This document shows positions 15,177 to 24,679 of a stretch of 64,000 nucleotides of DNA, piece after piece. A program made the position numbers and the translations under genes. The notes beneath the pieces are model-generated. The model was not told where the DNA came from. It ran no database searches and saw nothing but the letters and a program-made list of their open reading frames with translations. Origin of the DNA: an uncultured Lentisphaerota bacterium (lineage in GTDB: Bacteria > Verrucomicrobiota > Kiritimatiellia > CAIQIC01); NCBI GenBank assembly GCA_903896925.1, contig CAITZM010000074.1, positions 1-64,000 of the forward strand. Reading direction: 5' to 3'. How positions within the stretch are numbered: the stretch's first letter is position 1; every line of letters begins with the position of its first letter.

Positions 15177-17815
15177 AACACACCGTCACCATCCTAGCCG
15201 CCCTGTTGTTGGCGCCTGTTGTGCACGTCGCCGCCGGACCGAGTGAGACCGGACAACTGCGTGCTGAGTTTGCCAACCCACCTTTCCGCTACCACGCCCG
15301 GCCGCTGTGGTTCTGGAACGGGAAGCTGGATGCGGAGAAGACGCGGACGATGCTCGCCGCGTGCAAGGAGTCCGGCTACTACGGCTTGGGCATCCTGCCC
15401 ACCGGCGAGATGGGCGTGCCCTTCATGACGCCGGAGTTCCTCAACCAGTACCAGGTGGCCGTAGAGAAGGCCGCGGAACTGGGCCTGAAGCTCTGCCTGT
15501 ACGACGAATTCTGGTTCCCCAGCGGTTCGGCGGGCGGCTTGATGGCGAAGCAGCATCCCGAAGCACTGGGTAAACGCCTCGATATGCTGGCCGTGGACGT
15601 TACGGGGCCGAAGGCGGTTGAGCAGGCGGTGCCGGCGGGAACTTTCATGGGCGCGGTCGCCATGAACATGGCGACGAAACAGCGCCAGAACATCACGGAC
15701 AAGGCCAAAGACGGGAAACTGCTCTGGGACGCGCCGGCCGGCGCGTGGAAGGTGATGCTCTTCACCTGCGTGCGCGACGGCGGCGGCGGGTTGGTTGACT
15801 ATCTCAGTCCCGAGGCCGTGCAGTGCTTCATAGCGCTCACGTACCAAGCCTACTACGACAAGTTCCCGGCTCACTTTGGCACGACGATCGACAGCGCCTT
15901 CTACGACGAGCCGGCGATGTACCACGTGAAAGGCGGACGCGCGTGGACGGAGAAATTCAACGAGAAGTACCAACAGAAGTTCGCCGATGATCCGCTCCTT
16001 TCCTACCCGGCTTTGTGGTTCGATATCGGGCCCGACACCGCGGCCGCGCGCAACGCGCTCTTCGGCCTGCGGGCGGAGTTGTACTCGACGGGTTTCCCCA
16101 AGACGGTCAACGACTGGTGCCGCGCGCACCGCATCCAGCTGACCGGCCACGTCGATCAGGAGGAGTTGGTCAACCCGGTGATCGGGCAGGCGGGCGACCT
16201 GATCAAGGCCTTCAAGCACCAGGATATCCCGGCGATCGACCAGGTCTTCGCCTATGGGCGCGCCTCGCGGGCCTACAAGGTCGTCAGTTCGGCCGCATAC
16301 AACTACGACCGGCCGTTGGTGCTGACGGAGTGCTATGGCGGGATCAACAACATGCCGCTGGCAAACCTCTATAAGGAAGTAATGGACCAGTTTGCCAAGG
16401 GCATCAACGTCATGGTGCCGCACGCTGTCTGGTACGGTTCACCGAAGGTCCACTTCCAACCGGACCTCACGCCCGACGCCGCCCGCTATGGTCCGGAACT
16501 GCCCGCGTACAACAACTACATCGGCCGTCTCCAACGCATGCTTCAGGGTGGTCGCCATGTCGCCGACATCGGCGTGCTCTATCCGATCGCAACGCTCCAG
16601 GCGGGTTCATGGTTCGGACCGGGGGACCCCTATCAGGGCTGTGTGCAGGTCCCCGAGGCTGACTACATGAATTTGGGCGAGACGCTGGCGCTGCAACTGC
16701 GGCGCGACTTCACCTTTGTTCACCCTGAAGTGCTGGACGAGAAGTGCGTCGTGAAAGGCGCGGAGCTGCACCTGGAGAACAAGGTGAACTCGGAGGCGTA
16801 CAAGGTCTTCGTCATGCCCGGATCACGCACGATCCACGTAAGCAGCCTGAAGAAGATCAAGGAGTTCTATGACAACGGCGGCAAGGTGATCGCGACGACG
16901 CGTCTGCCGGACTCGTCAGCGGAATTCGGCAAGGACCAGGAAGTCCGGGAGCTCATCGCGTCGCTGTTCGGTGCCAGCGCGGGCAAGCAGGCGGATTTCC
17001 CGCGCATGGCCGCCTCGAGTGCCTGGGCGGGGGGCGGTTTCGACCCCGGAAAGGCCATGGACGGCGATGTGGAGAGTCGCTGGAATGCCGCCGACGGCGA
17101 CAAGAGCCCGCAATGGCTGGAATTGGACTTCGGCACAGCGAAAACCCTTGGCAGGACCGTCGTGCGCGAGGCCTTCGACCGGACGCGGGCCTATCGCATC
17201 CAGGCCTGGGACGGCACGCGGTGGAGTGACTGCATCAAAGGCGGGCGCCTGGGCGCGGAGAAGACCGACACGTTTGCGCCCGTGAAGGCGTCGAAAGTAC
17301 GGCTCTGTATTGACGCCATCGCTGCGGACAGTGTCTCCATTGCCGAGTTCGACGTGCTCGATGCCGAGGGACACAGCCTCGCACGAACGGGTGGAGCGCC
17401 CGGCGTTCAGGCCAACGCGCAGGGCGGCAAGGCGTACTTCCTTGCTTCGCCGCACGCCGGTGCGCTGAAGGCGGCCCTCGACGATGCGCTGAGCGTATAC
17501 GACGTGACCTTTGAAGAGAACGTTTCGGTGCGCGGCGGGAACCTCTCGTACATTCACAAAGTCATCGATGGCCGGCAGGTTTATTTCGTGGGGAATTCCT
17601 CCGACGCGGCCGTGGACATCCACGTGCGGCTTCGTGGCCGGCTCACTCCGGAACTGTGGAATCCGCATGACGGGAAAGTAGGGCCGGGTGAATTCGAGCA
17701 TATCGCCGGGAAAGACGGAACGATCCTCACACGTGTGCATGTGAGGCTGGCGCCCGTCCATTCTGTGTTCATCGTGGACGCTGCCAACGGCACTAACGAG
17801 AGCAAGCAGAACTAA
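15173..17815 (+). CDS. GH106-like glycosidase with F5/8 type C domain
   Basis: A secreted 880-aa protein with signal peptide MKHTVTILAALLLAPVVHVAA. A TIM-barrel-like region (about 30-460) starts RYHARPLWFWNGKLDAEKT and includes GYYGLGILP, LYDEFWFPSGSAGG, SAFYDEPAM and LTECYGG. Acidic residues in YDEP and LTEC are candidate catalytic groups. Later comes an alpha/beta region (about 465-605) with MPGSRTIHVSSLKKIKEF. A discoidin/F5/8-C module follows (about 610-730; FDPGKAMDGDVESRWNA, WLELDFG), then a C-terminal beta domain. This resembles the large GH106-type (alpha-L-rhamnosidase) proteins, but assignment to GH106 rather than a sister family is uncertain. It starts inside the stop of the fusion gene (ATGA) and is the last gene of the operon. 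Confidence 0.6.
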   Translation: MKHTVTILAALLLAPVVHVAAGPSETGQLRAEFANPPFRYHARPLWFWNGKLDAEKTRTMLAACKESGYYGLGILPTGEMGVPFMTPEFLNQYQVAVEKAAELGLKLCLYDEFWFPSGSAGGLMAKQHPEALGKRLDMLAVDVTGPKAVEQAVPAGTFMGAVAMNMATKQRQNITDKAKDGKLLWDAPAGAWKVMLFTCVRDGGGGLVDYLSPEAVQCFIALTYQAYYDKFPAHFGTTIDSAFYDEPAMYHVKGGRAWTEKFNEKYQQKFADDPLLSYPALWFDIGPDTAAARNALFGLRAELYSTGFPKTVNDWCRAHRIQLTGHVDQEELVNPVIGQAGDLIKAFKHQDIPAIDQVFAYGRASRAYKVVSSAAYNYDRPLVLTECYGGINNMPLANLYKEVMDQFAKGINVMVPHAVWYGSPKVHFQPDLTPDAARYGPELPAYNNYIGRLQRMLQGGRHVADIGVLYPIATLQAGSWFGPGDPYQGCVQVPEADYMNLGETLALQLRRDFTFVHPEVLDEKCVVKGAELHLENKVNSEAYKVFVMPGSRTIHVSSLKKIKEFYDNGGKVIATTRLPDSSAEFGKDQEVRELIASLFGASAGKQADFPRMAASSAWAGGGFDPGKAMDGDVESRWNAADGDKSPQWLELDFGTAKTLGRTVVREAFDRTRAYRIQAWDGTRWSDCIKGGRLGAEKTDTFAPVKASKVRLCIDAIAADSVSIAEFDVLDAEGHSLARTGGAPGVQANAQGGKAYFLASPHAGALKAALDDALSVYDVTFEENVSVRGGNLSYIHKVIDGRQVYFVGNSSDAAVDIHVRLRGRLTPELWNPHDGKVGPGEFEHIAGKDGTILTRVHVRLAPVHSVFIVDAANGTNESKQN

Positions 17816-17825
17816 GCTCGAAAAC

Positions 17826-17897
17826 CTGAAAAGCAGGATCCACCTCACCTGCCTTATCCTCGCCGCCCTGCTGCAGGCACCGCAGCACGCGCCTTAA
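17826..17897 (+). pseudogene. Orphan signal-peptide remnant
   Basis: Immediately after the operon an open stretch reads LKSRIHLTCLILAALLQAPQHAP and then TAA. The ILAALLQAP core and the small-residue end match the signal peptides of neighbouring genes (ILAALLLAP, TALLLAP). It has no ATG (CTG leads) and no mature protein behind it. It is best read as the 5' stump of a lost enzyme gene or an unattached copy of the secretion cassette. Confidence 0.5.
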
Positions 17898-17900
17898 TTC

Positions 17901-17930
17901 TTGACAAGATTTATTTAAGTAAGCTAATAA
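17901..17930 (+). promoter_or_regulatory. Candidate sigma-70-type promoter before the GH127 gene
   Basis: TTGACA at 17901-17906 is followed after 17-18 bp of unusually AT-rich DNA by CTAATA/TAATAA (17924-17930). The -35 matches the consensus; the -10 is only partial. It would give a leader of about 230 nt for the gene at 18170. Confidence 0.35.
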
Positions 17931-17935
17931 ACACC

Positions 17936-18088
17936 ATGCGCAAAATTTATGAGCTACTCACTCAATGGCAGTTCCTGCGCCGTGCCGCGCTGACGCCGCA
18001 AGCGGCAGCGTGCATCCGGATGGCCATGCTGGCCGGTGTGCTCCGCTCCAGCGGTCAGTGGACAGCCAACCGCAGGTCACGCCGATGA
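17936..18088 (+). CDS. Possible small ORF, 50 aa
   Basis: The frame starts MRKIYELLTQWQFLRRAALTP and ends with a basic tail, TANRRSRR. There is no Shine-Dalgarno, and the start lies at the position where transcription from the promoter just upstream would begin. No family is recognised. It may be a chance frame in the leader region, or the degraded start of a removed gene, as for the orphan signal peptide beside it. Confidence 0.2.
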   Translation: MRKIYELLTQWQFLRRAALTPQAAACIRMAMLAGVLRSSGQWTANRRSRR

Positions 18089-18091
18089 TCG

Positions 18092-18137
18092 TCCAACCAT
18101 TGGAAAATCGCGGTGCGATGACTTCCAATGCTTGGAA
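18092..18137 (+). repeat. Paired TTCCAA/TTGGAA palindromes
   Basis: TCCAACCATTGGAAAA at 18092-18107 and TTCCAATGCTTGGAA at 18123-18137 are two palindromes 32 bp apart, separated by TCGCGGTGCGATGAC. Nearly the same spacer and pairing occurs at 2122-2164, and a related version at 26705-26752. From here to the gene start the sequence (AACTGACTAATC, then AGGAACAAC-ATG) is also related to the leader before 26813. Confidence 0.6.
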
Positions 18138-18169
18138 CTGACTAATCAATTGCAAACGAAAGGAACAAC

Positions 18170-21100
18170 ATGAAACGCGCCCTCATCGCCTTTACCGCCC
18201 TGCCGTTGGTTGCGCTGGCCGCTGCTTCGCCGATCGAGCCGTTTCCGCGCGACGCGGTGCGGCTCACGCCGAGCGTCTGGCTGGACGCGCAAAAGCGCGA
18301 CAGCGATTATCTGCTGAGCTTGGAGCCGGATCGCCTGCTGTATTGTTTTCGCGTGACGGCGGGATTGCCTGCGCCCGGCCAGGCCTACGGTGGATGGGAA
18401 GACGCGAAGGCCGGGCTGCGCGGCCACGTGACCGGCGGACACTATCTCTCGGCCCTGGCAATGATGTACGCCAGCACGGGAGACAGCCGGTTCAAGGAGC
18501 GCGGCGAGCTGATGGTGGCGGAGCTGGCGAAGTGTCAGGCGGCGAATCCACGCGGGCATGTCGGCGGAATTCCGGAAGCCTATTTCGAGACGTTGGAAAA
18601 AGGGGAACGGGGACACATTCCGTTTTACACCATCCACAAGATGCTGGCCGGGCTGGTGGCGCTCTATGAGGAATGCGGCAACGCGCGAGCCTTGGAGATC
18701 GCGAAGAAGGAAGCGCTGTATCTGGCGGCGCGCAACGAAAAGTTTACGCACGAACAACTGCTGGCCTTGCACGTGGCCAAGTCCGAGGCGGGCGGCATCG
18801 TGGAGTCGCTGTGGGATGTCTACGCGCTGACGCGCGAGGAGAAAATCAAGGAGCTGGCGCTCAAACTGGAGCAGTCCCTGTTCCTCGACGATCTGGCCCA
18901 CCAGCAGGACACGCTGACCCATCGTCATGGAAACACACACATTCCATTGGTGCTCGGCGCGGTGCGGCGCTTCGAGCTTACGGGCGAGGCGCGCTATCTG
19001 GAGCTGGCGAAGTATTTCTGGGAACGCGTGGTGGTGGCGCGCGGCTGGGTCACCGGCGGCACGACGGGCCCGGGCGAGGGTTGGGGCGAAGCCGGCAAGT
19101 TGGCGGACATCATGTCGCTGACCACGCACGAAACCTGCAAGACCTACAACCTGCTGCGGCTGTCGCGGAAGCTCTTCATGCACACCGGCGATCCGCGCTA
19201 CGCGGACTATTACAGCCGCGCGCATCTCAACGGCATTCTCGGCACGGAAGGCCCGGAGCCGGGTCAGCTTGAATACTACGTGCCGATGGCGACCGGCTAT
19301 CACCGCTGGTACGGCTTCCCCGATAAGTCCATGTGGTGCTGCTACGGCACCGGCATGGAGAATTTCTCCAAGCTGGGCGACAGCGTCTTCTTCCACACGG
19401 CCGACGCGCTCTACGTCAACCAGTTCATCCCGTGTGTGCTGGACTGGAAAGCAAAGAACTTCCAACTGGCCATCGAGACGAAATACCCGGAAGAAGAGAC
19501 CGTGAATTTCGTGGTGCGGTCCGGCGCCGGCAAACTGACGTTGCGGATTCTCCAGCCGTCGTGGGCGGGTCAAGACGCCGCGGTCAGCGTGAACGGCCAA
19601 GCTGCTCCGGTGAAAGTGGAAAACGGATTCATCGTGGTGGCTGGCTCGTGGAAAGCGGGGGACAAGGTTGCGGTCCGGTTCCCGATGGCGCTGCGCACGA
19701 TCCCGCTGCCCGACGACGCGCAGCAGGTGGCCATCGCCTACGGGCCGGTGGTGCTGGCGGGCATCGTGGACAGGCCGCAGGAGAAATTCTTTCAGATCGG
19801 CAACGGCGCCGGCGAGCCGCAGCCGGACTCCGAGATAATGAAGAAAGCGTATTACTTCATCGCGGACAGACCGGATGATCTTGCGTGGCTGAAGCCCGTC
19901 GCCGGCAAGCCGCTGCACTTCCAGGCGGAAGGCCAGCCGTTCAATATTTCTTTCCAGCCGTTCTACGCGGTCACGAGCGAGCGCTACGGCATCTACTGGC
20001 CGATCCTCGCCAAGGGCAGCGACCGGCAAAAAGGAATGGACGTGGAGAACCAAGTCCTCGGTGTCCTTCGCGAGATGGACGCCTACAAAGCGGGCGAGCC
20101 GATCGGCCCCATCGAGCAGGGCTTCGCGAAGCTCATCGCGGACAAAACCGTGGCGGCCTATCACGAGCGGTTGCGCCTGGGCATGGCGCAGGCCTTTAAG
20201 ACTGACGGGCAAGACGCCAAGTCCGCGGAGACGCTCAAGCCGCTGGCCGCGCCGTTCATCGGCTTCAAGCGCGCGGAAGCGATTATGGCCATTCTGGGCG
20301 ACGCTGCCGAAACGCATGGCGTGCGTCCGTTGGTCATGGATGATTATGACAAATACGGCGACGCGGCGGCGGAGCGCGCTGTGGTGGACGGCGTTCCGGT
20401 CGTCAAGACGAAGGACGCCCGCGCACGGTACGTGTATTTTGGCTTCACTGCCAAAGGCCAAGCCGCGCTGACGCGGAAGCCTGTCCGCCTCACCATGAAG
20501 TACCGTTCCGACTCCGCGCCCGTGCTCCACTACGATTCCGTGACAGCCCCCTACGCGTCGGTGAAGCCGACAAAGATCGAGACCGCGGACAGCTGGAAAA
20601 TCGCCACATTCGACTGTCCCGCCGCCCTGTTCGCCGGACGCCAGAACCTGCACGCGTCCCTGCGCGTCACCGCCAGTGACGGCACCATCTTGATGATCGC
20701 CGACCTCAAAGCCGAAACCCAAGCCCCCTCGCGGCTATTGGCCGACCGGCTGGCTCCGATGGCCATCCTGGTTCCCGACAAAGTTACCCCCAAGGCTTAT
20801 GCTTTTGATCTCAATCAGGTCACACTGCTGGAAGGCCCTTTCAAGCATGCCCAGAAGATCCAGCGGCAATATCTCTTGGAGACCAAGCTCGATTCGCTCC
20901 TCTATCCCTTTCGGCGCGAAGCGGGGCTGCCCAACCCGGCTAAGGGAAGCGACTATTTGGGTTGGGGGACCACCGGCCATGCACTGGCCCATTATCTTTC
21001 GGCCTGCGCTATGATTTACCGCAACACCGGGGATGTGGAGCTAAAAAGATCTGCCGACGAGCTTGTTGCTAAGCTGGCCGAGTGCCAGGCGGCCATGAAA

Positions 21101-23191
21101 AAAGGATACCTGGGGGGCATGCCCGAAAAATCCATTTTGCATATGGAAAAACTTATCAACGAGCCGGCCTTCCAGGTCGGTCCTGCCTGGTATGTTCAAC
21201 ACAAAATCTATGCCGGACTGCTGGATATGTATCTTCTCACCGGTAACCGCCAGGCGCTGGTCGTTTTGGAAAAGACCATCGACTGGGTGATCCAGAACAC
21301 CAATCAGCTCGATGAGAAGCAGATGCAGGAGATGCTCGGAATCGAGCATGGGGGGATGAATGAAGTCCTGGCCAACTTATACAGCGTGACCGGGAAGGAA
21401 AAACACCTCCTGCTGGCCCAGCGTTTCAACCAACGTAAGGTCATCGATCCGATGGCCGAGCATCAGGATATTTTCGATGGTATGCACGCCAATACCCAGA
21501 TGCCCAAGTTTATCGGCGCGCTTCGGCAGTACCAGTTGACCGGCGAGGAGAAGTTGGGGAAAGCCGCCCGGGCGTGCTGGGAAACGGTTGTTGCGGAGCG
21601 TTCCTATGTTACCGGCGGCAACAGTATTGGTGAAGCTTTCAGCCCCAAGGGCCACCTTTCGGAGTATGTGCATCTGCACACTGCGGAAACCTGTAATTCA
21701 CACAATATGCTCAAGCTGACTCGGGGGCTCTTTATCACCGAACCTCAGGCCCAGTATGCCGATTATTATGAGCGGACGCTCTGGAATCAAATCCTTTCGA
21801 CGGTGCATCCGAAAACCGGCGGACAGCTTTACTTTCAAGAGCTGGAATCGGGCCAATCAAAGAAAGGTTGGGGCGAGTTCGCAAAAGGGGGGAGCAGTTG
21901 CAGTTGCTGTGCCGGAACGGGACTGGAAAGCGTCGCCAAGTTCGCGGACAGCATTTATTTTAATGATGGAGCTGAAGGGCTTTTTGTTAATCTCTTTATC
22001 GCTTCGGAATTGAACTGGAAAGCCCGCGGTGTCCAGATTCGCCAGGAGACGCGCTATCCTGATGAGGGGGCGACGCGCCTGGTATTTTCTTGCCCGGCCC
22101 CCGTCGGCCTGACCGTTCATCTGCGTCATCCCTGGTGGGCGACGCAAAGTTTTGAGATCCGCATCAACGGTCAAAAGCAGGCCATCACCAGCGTTCCGGG
22201 AAGCTATGTGCCGCTGCAGCGGCAGTGGAAAAACGGCGACACCCTGGAGGTCCTGATGCCCATGACGCTGCATCTGGAAGGGTTTAAAGATAACCCCAAG
22301 CGGGCGGCGGTCATGTATGGTCCTCTGGTTATGGCGGGCATGACGCCACGGGGGAATCATTTCTCGGCACTGGTTGGCGAAAAGGAGGCGATTTTCAAGG
22401 AATTCAAGGCTCTGGAAGGAAAATCTCTGGAATTCTCCGCCCCGGCGGCCATCTGCCGCACCTCGCTTGAGGCGGTGGCGGCAGAACCGGTGGTCTTCAA
22501 ACCGCTTTTCCGGGTCGTTGAGGAAACTTACTCGGTCTATTGGGATTGTATGACTTCCCAGGAATTCGCCGCTTTGCCAACGGTGTTTCAAGATGAAATC
22601 GCGCGGCACAAAGAGCTCGAGCCCAAAACCGTCGATCTGGTGTTGAGCTTTGTTAATACCAAAGAGTTTCGGGAAAACGGACGAGAAACCATGCAGGGCT
22701 ATCTGCTTGGCCGGGGTGTATTGCCCAGAACCCTCGAGCAGGTCAGTGAGGAGGCCCATGGCGTGAAGGTCACCATCGGAGCCAAAGGCTGGCTGAACAA
22801 GTCAGGCATCGATCATGACGACATGTATCCGAATGTGTTTCGCTTCCCCGGGGATGTAGCCTATCGCACCCGCTATCTACCCGGTGGAGGGGGATATTCC
22901 TATCAGATGAAAGTCGAACCCGGAGCCAGCCAGAAATGCCAGATCCGGTTCTGGCATCCGGACTTCAATGAACACGGACGGTCCGTCAAGGGCGTGGGGA
23001 CTTTTGAAGTGCTCGTCGACGATCAGCTCATTGGAACAACCAAGGCCGATGATCTGCCTTTCAATACGTTCGTCGATGTCTCCTATCCGATTCCCGCAGC
23101 GCTGACAGCGGGCAAATCGACGGTGACCTTGAGCCTGCGGGCCAAAAAACACATACGCGGGATTTATGAAGTTCGGATTTTGAAAGAATGA
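18170..23191 (+). CDS. Tandem GH127 protein (two beta-L-arabinofuranosidase domains)
   Basis: A secreted 1673-aa protein, about twice the family length, with two complete GH127 (DUF1680) units. GH127 uses a zinc-bound cysteine as nucleophile. Unit 1 (about 25-620) has HETC (Glu321, Cys323) and WCCYGTG (Cys390, Cys391). Unit 2 (about 875-1480) has AETC (Glu1173, Cys1175) and CSCCAGTG (Cys1244, Cys1246, Cys1247). Both therefore keep the Cys/Glu metal set. Residues about 690-860 and about 1500-1673 are beta-rich accessory regions. AGGAACAAC precedes ATG 18170. Codon use changes sharply near nt 20740-20800: the second half is visibly lower in G+C, so the protein looks like a fusion of two genes of different origin rather than a recent duplication. 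Confidence 0.85.
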   Translation: MKRALIAFTALPLVALAAASPIEPFPRDAVRLTPSVWLDAQKRDSDYLLSLEPDRLLYCFRVTAGLPAPGQAYGGWEDAKAGLRGHVTGGHYLSALAMMYASTGDSRFKERGELMVAELAKCQAANPRGHVGGIPEAYFETLEKGERGHIPFYTIHKMLAGLVALYEECGNARALEIAKKEALYLAARNEKFTHEQLLALHVAKSEAGGIVESLWDVYALTREEKIKELALKLEQSLFLDDLAHQQDTLTHRHGNTHIPLVLGAVRRFELTGEARYLELAKYFWERVVVARGWVTGGTTGPGEGWGEAGKLADIMSLTTHETCKTYNLLRLSRKLFMHTGDPRYADYYSRAHLNGILGTEGPEPGQLEYYVPMATGYHRWYGFPDKSMWCCYGTGMENFSKLGDSVFFHTADALYVNQFIPCVLDWKAKNFQLAIETKYPEEETVNFVVRSGAGKLTLRILQPSWAGQDAAVSVNGQAAPVKVENGFIVVAGSWKAGDKVAVRFPMALRTIPLPDDAQQVAIAYGPVVLAGIVDRPQEKFFQIGNGAGEPQPDSEIMKKAYYFIADRPDDLAWLKPVAGKPLHFQAEGQPFNISFQPFYAVTSERYGIYWPILAKGSDRQKGMDVENQVLGVLREMDAYKAGEPIGPIEQGFAKLIADKTVAAYHERLRLGMAQAFKTDGQDAKSAETLKPLAAPFIGFKRAEAIMAILGDAAETHGVRPLVMDDYDKYGDAAAERAVVDGVPVVKTKDARARYVYFGFTAKGQAALTRKPVRLTMKYRSDSAPVLHYDSVTAPYASVKPTKIETADSWKIATFDCPAALFAGRQNLHASLRVTASDGTILMIADLKAETQAPSRLLADRLAPMAILVPDKVTPKAYAFDLNQVTLLEGPFKHAQKIQRQYLLETKLDSLLYPFRREAGLPNPAKGSDYLGWGTTGHALAHYLSACAMIYRNTGDVELKRSADELVAKLAECQAAMKKGYLGGMPEKSILHMEKLINEPAFQVGPAWYVQHKIYAGLLDMYLLTGNRQALVVLEKTIDWVIQNTNQLDEKQMQEMLGIEHGGMNEVLANLYSVTGKEKHLLLAQRFNQRKVIDPMAEHQDIFDGMHANTQMPKFIGALRQYQLTGEEKLGKAARACWETVVAERSYVTGGNSIGEAFSPKGHLSEYVHLHTAETCNSHNMLKLTRGLFITEPQAQYADYYERTLWNQILSTVHPKTGGQLYFQELESGQSKKGWGEFAKGGSSCSCCAGTGLESVAKFADSIYFNDGAEGLFVNLFIASELNWKARGVQIRQETRYPDEGATRLVFSCPAPVGLTVHLRHPWWATQSFEIRINGQKQAITSVPGSYVPLQRQWKNGDTLEVLMPMTLHLEGFKDNPKRAAVMYGPLVMAGMTPRGNHFSALVGEKEAIFKEFKALEGKSLEFSAPAAICRTSLEAVAAEPVVFKPLFRVVEETYSVYWDCMTSQEFAALPTVFQDEIARHKELEPKTVDLVLSFVNTKEFRENGRETMQGYLLGRGVLPRTLEQVSEEAHGVKVTIGAKGWLNKSGIDHDDMYPNVFRFPGDVAYRTRYLPGGGGYSYQMKVEPGASQKCQIRFWHPDFNEHGRSVKGVGTFEVLVDDQLIGTTKADDLPFNTFVDVSYPIPAALTAGKSTVTLSLRAKKHIRGIYEVRILKE

Positions 23192-23240
23192 TCCAGTCCT
23201 TCCAGCTCCAGGCCCTGTTGTCGTCTCGAAAAGGTCCCGT

Positions 23241-23255
23241 CAAGCCTTCGGCTTG
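23241..23255 (+). terminator. Weak terminator-like hairpin after GH127
   Basis: CAAGCCTTCGGCTTG forms a short stem with a small loop, followed at 23262-23266 by a T-rich run. The stem is short and the T run is not adjacent, so it may be only a repeat hairpin. The rest of 23192-23320 shows nothing else. Confidence 0.3.
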
Positions 23256-23333
23256 TCATGCCCTTTTCTCACTGCCAACACGGCTTGGAGCAGCGGTATC
23301 CTCGAGTGGAAGGTGGAATAGGGAAGGAACAAC

Positions 23334-24659
23334 ATGAAATACGCCCTCGCATTCATCAGCATGTTGCTGGTGCGCGCAGCCGCGTTGGAAATGCCACCCA
23401 CTCCGCCTATGGGGTGGAACAGCTATGACGCGTTTGGCGACAGCGTTACCGAGCAGGAAATCCTGGCCAACGCCACCTATCTCAAGGAGCATTTGCTGCC
23501 GCACGGCTGGAACTACATGGTGGTTGATTTTCGCTGGTATGATCCGCAGGCCGATTCCGGCGACCGGAAGAACCGGCGCGGTGCAGTGCTTTCCGCGGAT
23601 GCGTTTGGTCGTTTGCTGCCCGCGCCCAACCGGTTCCCGTCAACGGAGGATGACCATGGCTTCAAGGCGCTGGCCGATCGAATACATGCGATGGGATTGA
23701 AATTCGGCATCCATGTGATGCGTGGGATTCCGCAGCAGGCGGTAAAAGCCAACACGCCCATCGAAGGCAGTTCCTTTCATGCCCGCGATGCCGCGAACAC
23801 CAACAGCACATGCTCATGGTGCCCCGACATGTTTGGTGTGAAGGCCGACCAGCCGGCAGGACAGGCGTGGTATGACTCCTTGCTGCGGCTCTATGCCGCG
23901 TGGGGTGTGGACTACATCAAAGTGGATGACCTTTCGGAACCCTATTCCGCCCCGGAAATCGAGGCCATTGCGCAAGCCATCAAGCGCTGCGGGCGGACCA
24001 TTGTTTTCAGCACTTCTCCCGGTGCCACACCGTTGAAACAGGCGCACCATATCAAGGCGCACGCCAATCTCTGGCGTATCTCCGCCGACTTCTGGGACAA
24101 CTGGAAATCGCTCGACCACAATTTTGATCTGCTCCGGAGTTGGCAGTCCCAGGCCGGCCCAAGACACTGGCCCGATGCCGACATGATCCCCCTCGGGCAC
24201 ATCGGCAAACGCTGCCTGGATGCAAAAGGCGAGCACATGACCCACTTCACACGCGATGAGCAGGTGACCCTGATGAGTCTTTGGGCGCTGGCACCATCGC
24301 CGCTCATGCTAGGTATGAACCTGCCCGAGAATGACGAGTGGACACGTGGATTGCTGACCAACGACGAGGTATTGGCCATCAATCAGGATGCGCTCTGCAA
24401 ACCGGCCGCGTGTGTTTGGCGCACAGACGGTCTCGAAATTTGGCTCCGTGAACTTTCGGGAGGCACGCGGGCCGTCGGGATTTTCAACCGCCGCGATCAA
24501 TCCCAAACGTCCCGTGATCTTGCGTCAGCGGGAATGACCGGCAACTGGAAAGTGCGTGACGTTTGGTCACACCAAGATCTGCCCGGCTCCAGCGCAGACC
24601 TTTCGATTGAACTTTTGCCACACAGTTCGCGACTCTTCAAACTTTCGCCTGCTAAGTAA
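23334..24659 (+). CDS. Secreted GH27 alpha-galactosidase-type enzyme
   Basis: GH27 retaining enzymes act on alpha-galactosides, alpha-N-acetylgalactosaminides or beta-L-arabinopyranosides. The 441-aa protein has a short signal (MLLVRAAA) and the family start PPMGWNSYDAFG. The nucleophile motif YIKVDD (Asp198) and the acid/base region RISADFWDNW (Asp252) are visible, followed by APSPLMLGMNL and LTNDEVLAINQD. The C-terminal beta domain is normal. GGAAGGA lies just before ATG 23334, in the AAGGAACAAC-ATG leader shared with the GH127 gene. The alpha-galactosidase name is the family default. Confidence 0.85.
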   Translation: MKYALAFISMLLVRAAALEMPPTPPMGWNSYDAFGDSVTEQEILANATYLKEHLLPHGWNYMVVDFRWYDPQADSGDRKNRRGAVLSADAFGRLLPAPNRFPSTEDDHGFKALADRIHAMGLKFGIHVMRGIPQQAVKANTPIEGSSFHARDAANTNSTCSWCPDMFGVKADQPAGQAWYDSLLRLYAAWGVDYIKVDDLSEPYSAPEIEAIAQAIKRCGRTIVFSTSPGATPLKQAHHIKAHANLWRISADFWDNWKSLDHNFDLLRSWQSQAGPRHWPDADMIPLGHIGKRCLDAKGEHMTHFTRDEQVTLMSLWALAPSPLMLGMNLPENDEWTRGLLTNDEVLAINQDALCKPAACVWRTDGLEIWLRELSGGTRAVGIFNRRDQSQTSRDLASAGMTGNWKVRDVWSHQDLPGSSADLSIELLPHSSRLFKLSPAK

Positions 24660-24679
24660 ATCGAGGTAAGACAACAACC

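Noticed and set aside
18146-20722. 858-codon open frame on the minus strand
   Set aside because: It mirrors the GH127 gene in a GC-rich region, has Arg/His-rich low-complexity composition and no family signature. The plus-strand gene has a signal peptide and intact catalytic motifs.
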